Assembly: GCA_017536845.1 (NCBI GenBank)
Contig: JAFWCP010000260.1
Location: 1 to 7,971, forward strand
Length of the DNA: 7,971 nucleotides
Origin: Solobacterium sp.
GTDB taxonomy: Bacteria; Bacillota_I; Bacilli_A; Erysipelotrichales; Erysipelotrichaceae
Reading direction: 5' to 3'
The translations under genes were made by a program, and so were the position numbers. The first letter of the stretch is position 1. Each line of letters starts with the position of its first letter. Under the pieces are notes generated by a model. The model worked only from the letters and a program-made list of their open reading frames with translations, did no database searches and was not told the DNA's origin. Positions 6,198-7,971 of the stretch are shown piece after piece.

Positions 6198-6919
6198 AAG
6201 CCATCTCCATCAGCCTGCATGTGCAGAAGCTGACCCTGCCCATCAATTACAACACCATGCTGCAGGGGCTGATCTACAGCCTCCTCAGCAGCAACGAGCA
6301 GCTCTCGGCCGCTGTGCATGACCAGGGGATCATGGTCAACAACCGGAAATACAAGCTGTTCTGCTTCACCAGGCTGAAGGGGAAATCACAGATGGATGAG
6401 AACCGGCAGATCACCTATACCTCAGACGTCAGCTTTGAAGTCCGCAGTGCGGCTGATGTGATCATTGATACCATTGCTGAAAGGCTGGCTGAAAACGCCA
6501 TCATCCGCATCGGCAACAACATCCTGAAAGTGGCTTCCTTCACGGTATTTGAAAAGGTCATCCTCGCCAATTCCGTGAATATCCGGATGATTGAACCGAT
6601 CACCGTCCACAGCACCCTGGATGACGGCAGCACGTATTATTACAAACCCGATGAAGATGCCTTCTACCAGCAGGTTGCGGACAATGCCTATCGCAAGTAT
6701 GTGGCCTATGCCATGAATACAGAGATTGCCCCGATCACCATCTATCCAATCAGGGTAACGCCGAAAAACAAGGTCATCACCAGGGTCAAGAACCTGGTTG
6801 TGGAAGCCTGGCACGGCACCTACCACATTGAAGCAGACCCGGAGATTATCAGCTTCCTGTACTATGCCGGCCTTGGGGACAGGAATTCCCAGGGCTTCGG
6901 CGTCTTTGAAATCGACTGA
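6194..6919 (+). CDS. cas6: Cas6 CRISPR RNA endoribonuclease
   Basis: A 241-residue Cas6. The N-terminal part has the family pattern LPINYNTMLQGLIYSLL (15-31), then VHDQG with H42 as the likely catalytic histidine, then RKYKLFCFTRL (51-61). The C-terminus ends in the glycine-rich loop GLGDRNSQGFGVFEID (226-241), diagnostic of Cas6 and typical of RNA binding. Cas6 cuts the array transcript within each repeat, normally leaving an 8-nt 5' tag, here predicted as ATTGACGC. GGAAGG lies 7 bases before the ATG. The gene overlaps the MYG1-like gene by four bases, is followed by a strong terminator, and lies about 530 bp from a CRISPR array in the same orientation. Codon use resembles the flanking genes. 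No other cas gene is in the window, so the subtype is open (I-B and III both use such a Cas6). Confidence 0.93.
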   Translation: MKAISISLHVQKLTLPINYNTMLQGLIYSLLSSNEQLSAAVHDQGIMVNNRKYKLFCFTRLKGKSQMDENRQITYTSDVSFEVRSAADVIIDTIAERLAENAIIRIGNNILKVASFTVFEKVILANSVNIRMIEPITVHSTLDDGSTYYYKPDEDAFYQQVADNAYRKYVAYAMNTEIAPITIYPIRVTPKNKVITRVKNLVVEAWHGTYHIEADPEIISFLYYAGLGDRNSQGFGVFEID

Positions 6920-6930
6920 ATACGAACAAC

Positions 6931-6965
6931 GGCAGCGATGCTTATGCACCGCTGCCGCTTTTGTT
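6931..6965 (+). terminator. Rho-independent terminator after cas6
   Basis: Stem GGCAGCG / CGCTGCC (6931-6937 and 6950-6956) with an inner TGC / GCA stem separated by one mismatch, followed by GCTTTTGTT. It begins 11 bases past the cas6 stop, so the array is probably transcribed from its own promoter, not by read-through. Confidence 0.85.
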
Positions 6966-7218
6966 ATCTCAGAAGATATTTTCAGATTGACTGGATCGGC
7001 AGTTCCCATTAGCGTTTGAAGCCAGATTCATGAGACAAATAATCTTAGTTTCATCGTTTTCTCATTGACGGTCAACCTCTTGATCGTGCTCAGAAGAATT
7101 CAACATTTATGTTTAACATTTTGGCTTTCGAAAAATTGTATTTTTCAAAAATGTAGCATAGAACAGCCTTCTACGCAATTGTTGACTCGAAAGCGCAATA
7201 TGAGTTTTTTGACCGAAT

Positions 7219-7236
7219 GGGGGTTGACCGCGAAAA
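7219..7236 (+). repeat. Leader direct repeat, copy 1 (18 bp)
   Basis: gggggttgaccgcgaaaa, identical to the copy at 7370-7387, 151 bp downstream. Its core GGTTGACCG also occurs inverted at 7069-7077 and 7271-7279, where a longer shared string acggtcaacctc is found (7068-7079 and 7270-7281). Confidence 0.9.
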
Positions 7237-7254
7237 TGGCCTAAAAACAGCAAA

Positions 7255-7268
7255 TGTAAACGCTTACA
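7255..7268 (+). promoter_or_regulatory. Perfect CcpA cre box
   Basis: TGTAAACGCTTACA matches every fixed position of the cre consensus TGWAANCGNTNWCA for the catabolite control protein CcpA of Bacillota. It lies about 150 bp upstream of the array's -10 element. No protein-coding gene follows on the plus strand before the array, so the array transcript is the obvious candidate target. Confidence 0.6.
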
Positions 7269-7369
7269 AACGGTCAACCTCCAGACTCCTTTTCACGATA
7301 TAGACTCAAGTACTCACAATGTCAGGAAATACAAGGGTTTGTGCAGTGTAGCGAGTCACGCAACAGCCC

Positions 7370-7387
7370 GGGGGTTGACCGCGAAAA
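7370..7387 (+). repeat. Leader direct repeat, copy 2 (18 bp)
   Basis: Second exact copy of gggggttgaccgcgaaaa, about 60 bp upstream of the first CRISPR repeat. The flanking bases differ from those of copy 1 on the left (cc against at) and partly on the right (aag against tgg), so identity stops at the motif edges. Confidence 0.9.
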
Positions 7388-7412
7388 AAGGGTAGTAATT
7401 GACTAAAATTAA

Positions 7413-7421
7413 TGTTATAAT
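7413..7421 (+). promoter_or_regulatory. Extended -10 promoter of the CRISPR array
   Basis: TGTTATAAT, a perfect -10 with TGn extension. The -35 position (7393-7398, TAGTAA) is poor. The TTGACT at 7399-7404 is only 11 bp away and cannot serve as a normal -35. The predicted transcript start near 7428 leaves only about 20 nt before repeat 1. Confidence 0.55.
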
Positions 7422-7429
7422 CTTCACGA

Positions 7430-7447
7430 AGCAGTGAAAACACTGTT
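7430..7447 (+). other. Hairpin directly abutting the first CRISPR repeat
   Basis: CAGTG-AAAA-CACTG (7432-7445), extended by one G-T and one A-T pair, ends at the base before repeat 1. It would be the first structure in the precursor RNA, or a palindromic landmark at the leader-repeat junction where new spacers are inserted. Confidence 0.6.
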
Positions 7448-7971
7448 GTGAACCGTACCCTATTAGGAATTGACGCGCGCATGGAATCCATTTTTTTCCA
7501 ATTCTTTCCCAAAGTGAACCGTACCCTATTAGGAATTGACGCATTATTATCTTCTCAGTACTTAGTGCTTCGGAGATTTCTTCATTGTGAACCGTACCCT
7601 ATTAGGAATTGACGCTATACATGTAAGTAATTCCATATGCTTTCATAATTCCTCGTGAACCGTACCCTATTAGGAATTGACGCTTCCAAGGCGCCATACA
7701 TGAAGGTCACCTCATATACGTACGCGTGAACCGTACCCTATTAGGAATTGACGTAAAGTGAAGGGCATTTCTTTCTTTGATGATTTCCGGCTCATCGCCT
7801 TGTGAACCGTATCCTATTAGGAATTGACGCCTCGCCGTTCTTGATAACGAAAAGTCTTCTGAAATTCCTCATGTGAACCGTACCCTATTAGGAATTGACG
7901 CATGAGTGCATCCCTGCACTCTTTCACATCGGCGACGGAGAGTGAACCGTACCCTATTAGGAATTGACGCG
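7448..7971 (+). CRISPR. CRISPR array, eight repeats and seven spacers, continuing past the right edge
   Basis: Repeats are 29 bp, starting GTGAACCGTACCC and ending GGAATTGACGC. They start at 7448, 7514, 7587, 7655, 7726, 7802, 7873 and 7942. Six of eight are identical. The fifth ends in T instead of C (7754) and the sixth has T for C at 7812. Spacers are 37, 44, 39, 42, 47, 42 and 40 nt, all unrelated to each other. The last repeat ends one base before the window edge, so the array length is unknown. The repeat end ATTGACGC resembles the ATTGAAAC end common in Cas6-processed type I-B and III arrays, and the wide spacer length range is more typical of type III. The inner CCTA-T-TAGG can form only a weak stem, as expected for largely unstructured Cas6 repeats. 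Orientation follows from the leader, the promoter and cas6 lying on the left. Confidence 0.97.

Larger units (their letters stand above)
6966..7447 (+). promoter_or_regulatory. Long AT-rich CRISPR leader, no gene
   Basis: About 480 bp without a credible coding frame between the cas6 terminator and the first repeat. It holds several motifs: TTGAC nine times (plus-strand starts 6987, 7065, 7182, 7209, 7224, 7375, 7399; minus-strand copies at 7071-7075 and 7273-7277); an exact 18-bp direct repeat; a cre box; an AT hairpin (GAAAAAT / ATTTTTC, 7130-7146); an extended -10; and a hairpin abutting the array. Leader identity is inferred from its position, base composition and the promoter pointing into the array. 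Confidence 0.7.

Noticed and set aside
7068..7387. The inverted GGTTGACCG copies as ends of a small mobile element (MITE).
   Set aside because: Similarity between opposing ends stops after 9-12 bp and no target-site duplication was seen.
6966..7447. A tracrRNA or anti-repeat in the leader.
   Set aside because: Only the short TTGAC match to the repeat was found, with no extended anti-repeat, and Cas6 systems do not need a tracrRNA.
7306..7544. Minus-strand open frames reading across the first CRISPR repeats.
   Set aside because: They exist because the repeat lacks stops in those frames. They have no ribosome binding site and no recognisable protein character.
7448..7971. Self-targeting spacers matching other parts of this window.
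   Set aside because: No spacer match was seen by eye in the rest of the window. The whole genome could not be checked.

Overview
The window looks like chromosomal DNA from a low-to-mid GC Bacillota. The support is strong AGGAGG-type ribosome binding sites, an Agr-type LytTR/GHKL two-component pair, sigma-A-like promoters and a perfect CcpA cre box. Erysipelotrichia is my guess from protein style and is not proven by anything here. There are eight credible complete genes plus one gene fragment. No rRNA, tRNA or intact insertion sequence was seen.

Layout. Positions 1-1136 (minus) hold an Rpn/PD-(D/E)XK nuclease gene with an odd signal-peptide-like N-terminus. At the left edge is the start of a second, homologous fragment whose ATG overlaps the first gene's stop. 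Positions 1225-2071 (minus) hold an esterase gene with its own terminator. A divergent promoter region separates it from a small nitroreductase (2177-2695, plus). A 68-residue zinc-ribbon-like protein (2751-2957, minus) converges on the nitroreductase and ends at a hairpin terminator. Positions 3100-5109 (plus) hold a LytTR response regulator followed directly by its histidine kinase, then a terminator.

Positions 5298-7971 are the most interesting part. A MYG1-family DHH-like metal-dependent hydrolase overlaps a cas6 gene by four bases (ATGA), so the two look translationally coupled. A strong terminator follows cas6. Next comes about 490 bp without a gene, and then a CRISPR array that runs off the right edge: eight 29-bp repeats and seven spacers of 37-47 nt. 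No cas1, cas2, cas10 or other effector gene is present. The gene-free stretch acts as a long leader. It carries a perfect cre box, nine TTGAC pentamers on both strands (the same pentamer sits near the 3' end of every CRISPR repeat), an exact 18-bp direct repeat, an extended -10 promoter and a small hairpin touching the first repeat.

How the parts may work together. Cas6 should cut the array transcript within the repeats. The MYG1 partner belongs to a family whose eukaryotic member is reported as a 3'-5' RNA exonuclease, so a role in crRNA trimming or in nucleotide signal turnover is a reasonable but untested idea. All seven spacers have an open frame on the strand opposite to the predicted crRNA, which would suit RNA targeting (type III-like), but this is weak evidence on its own.
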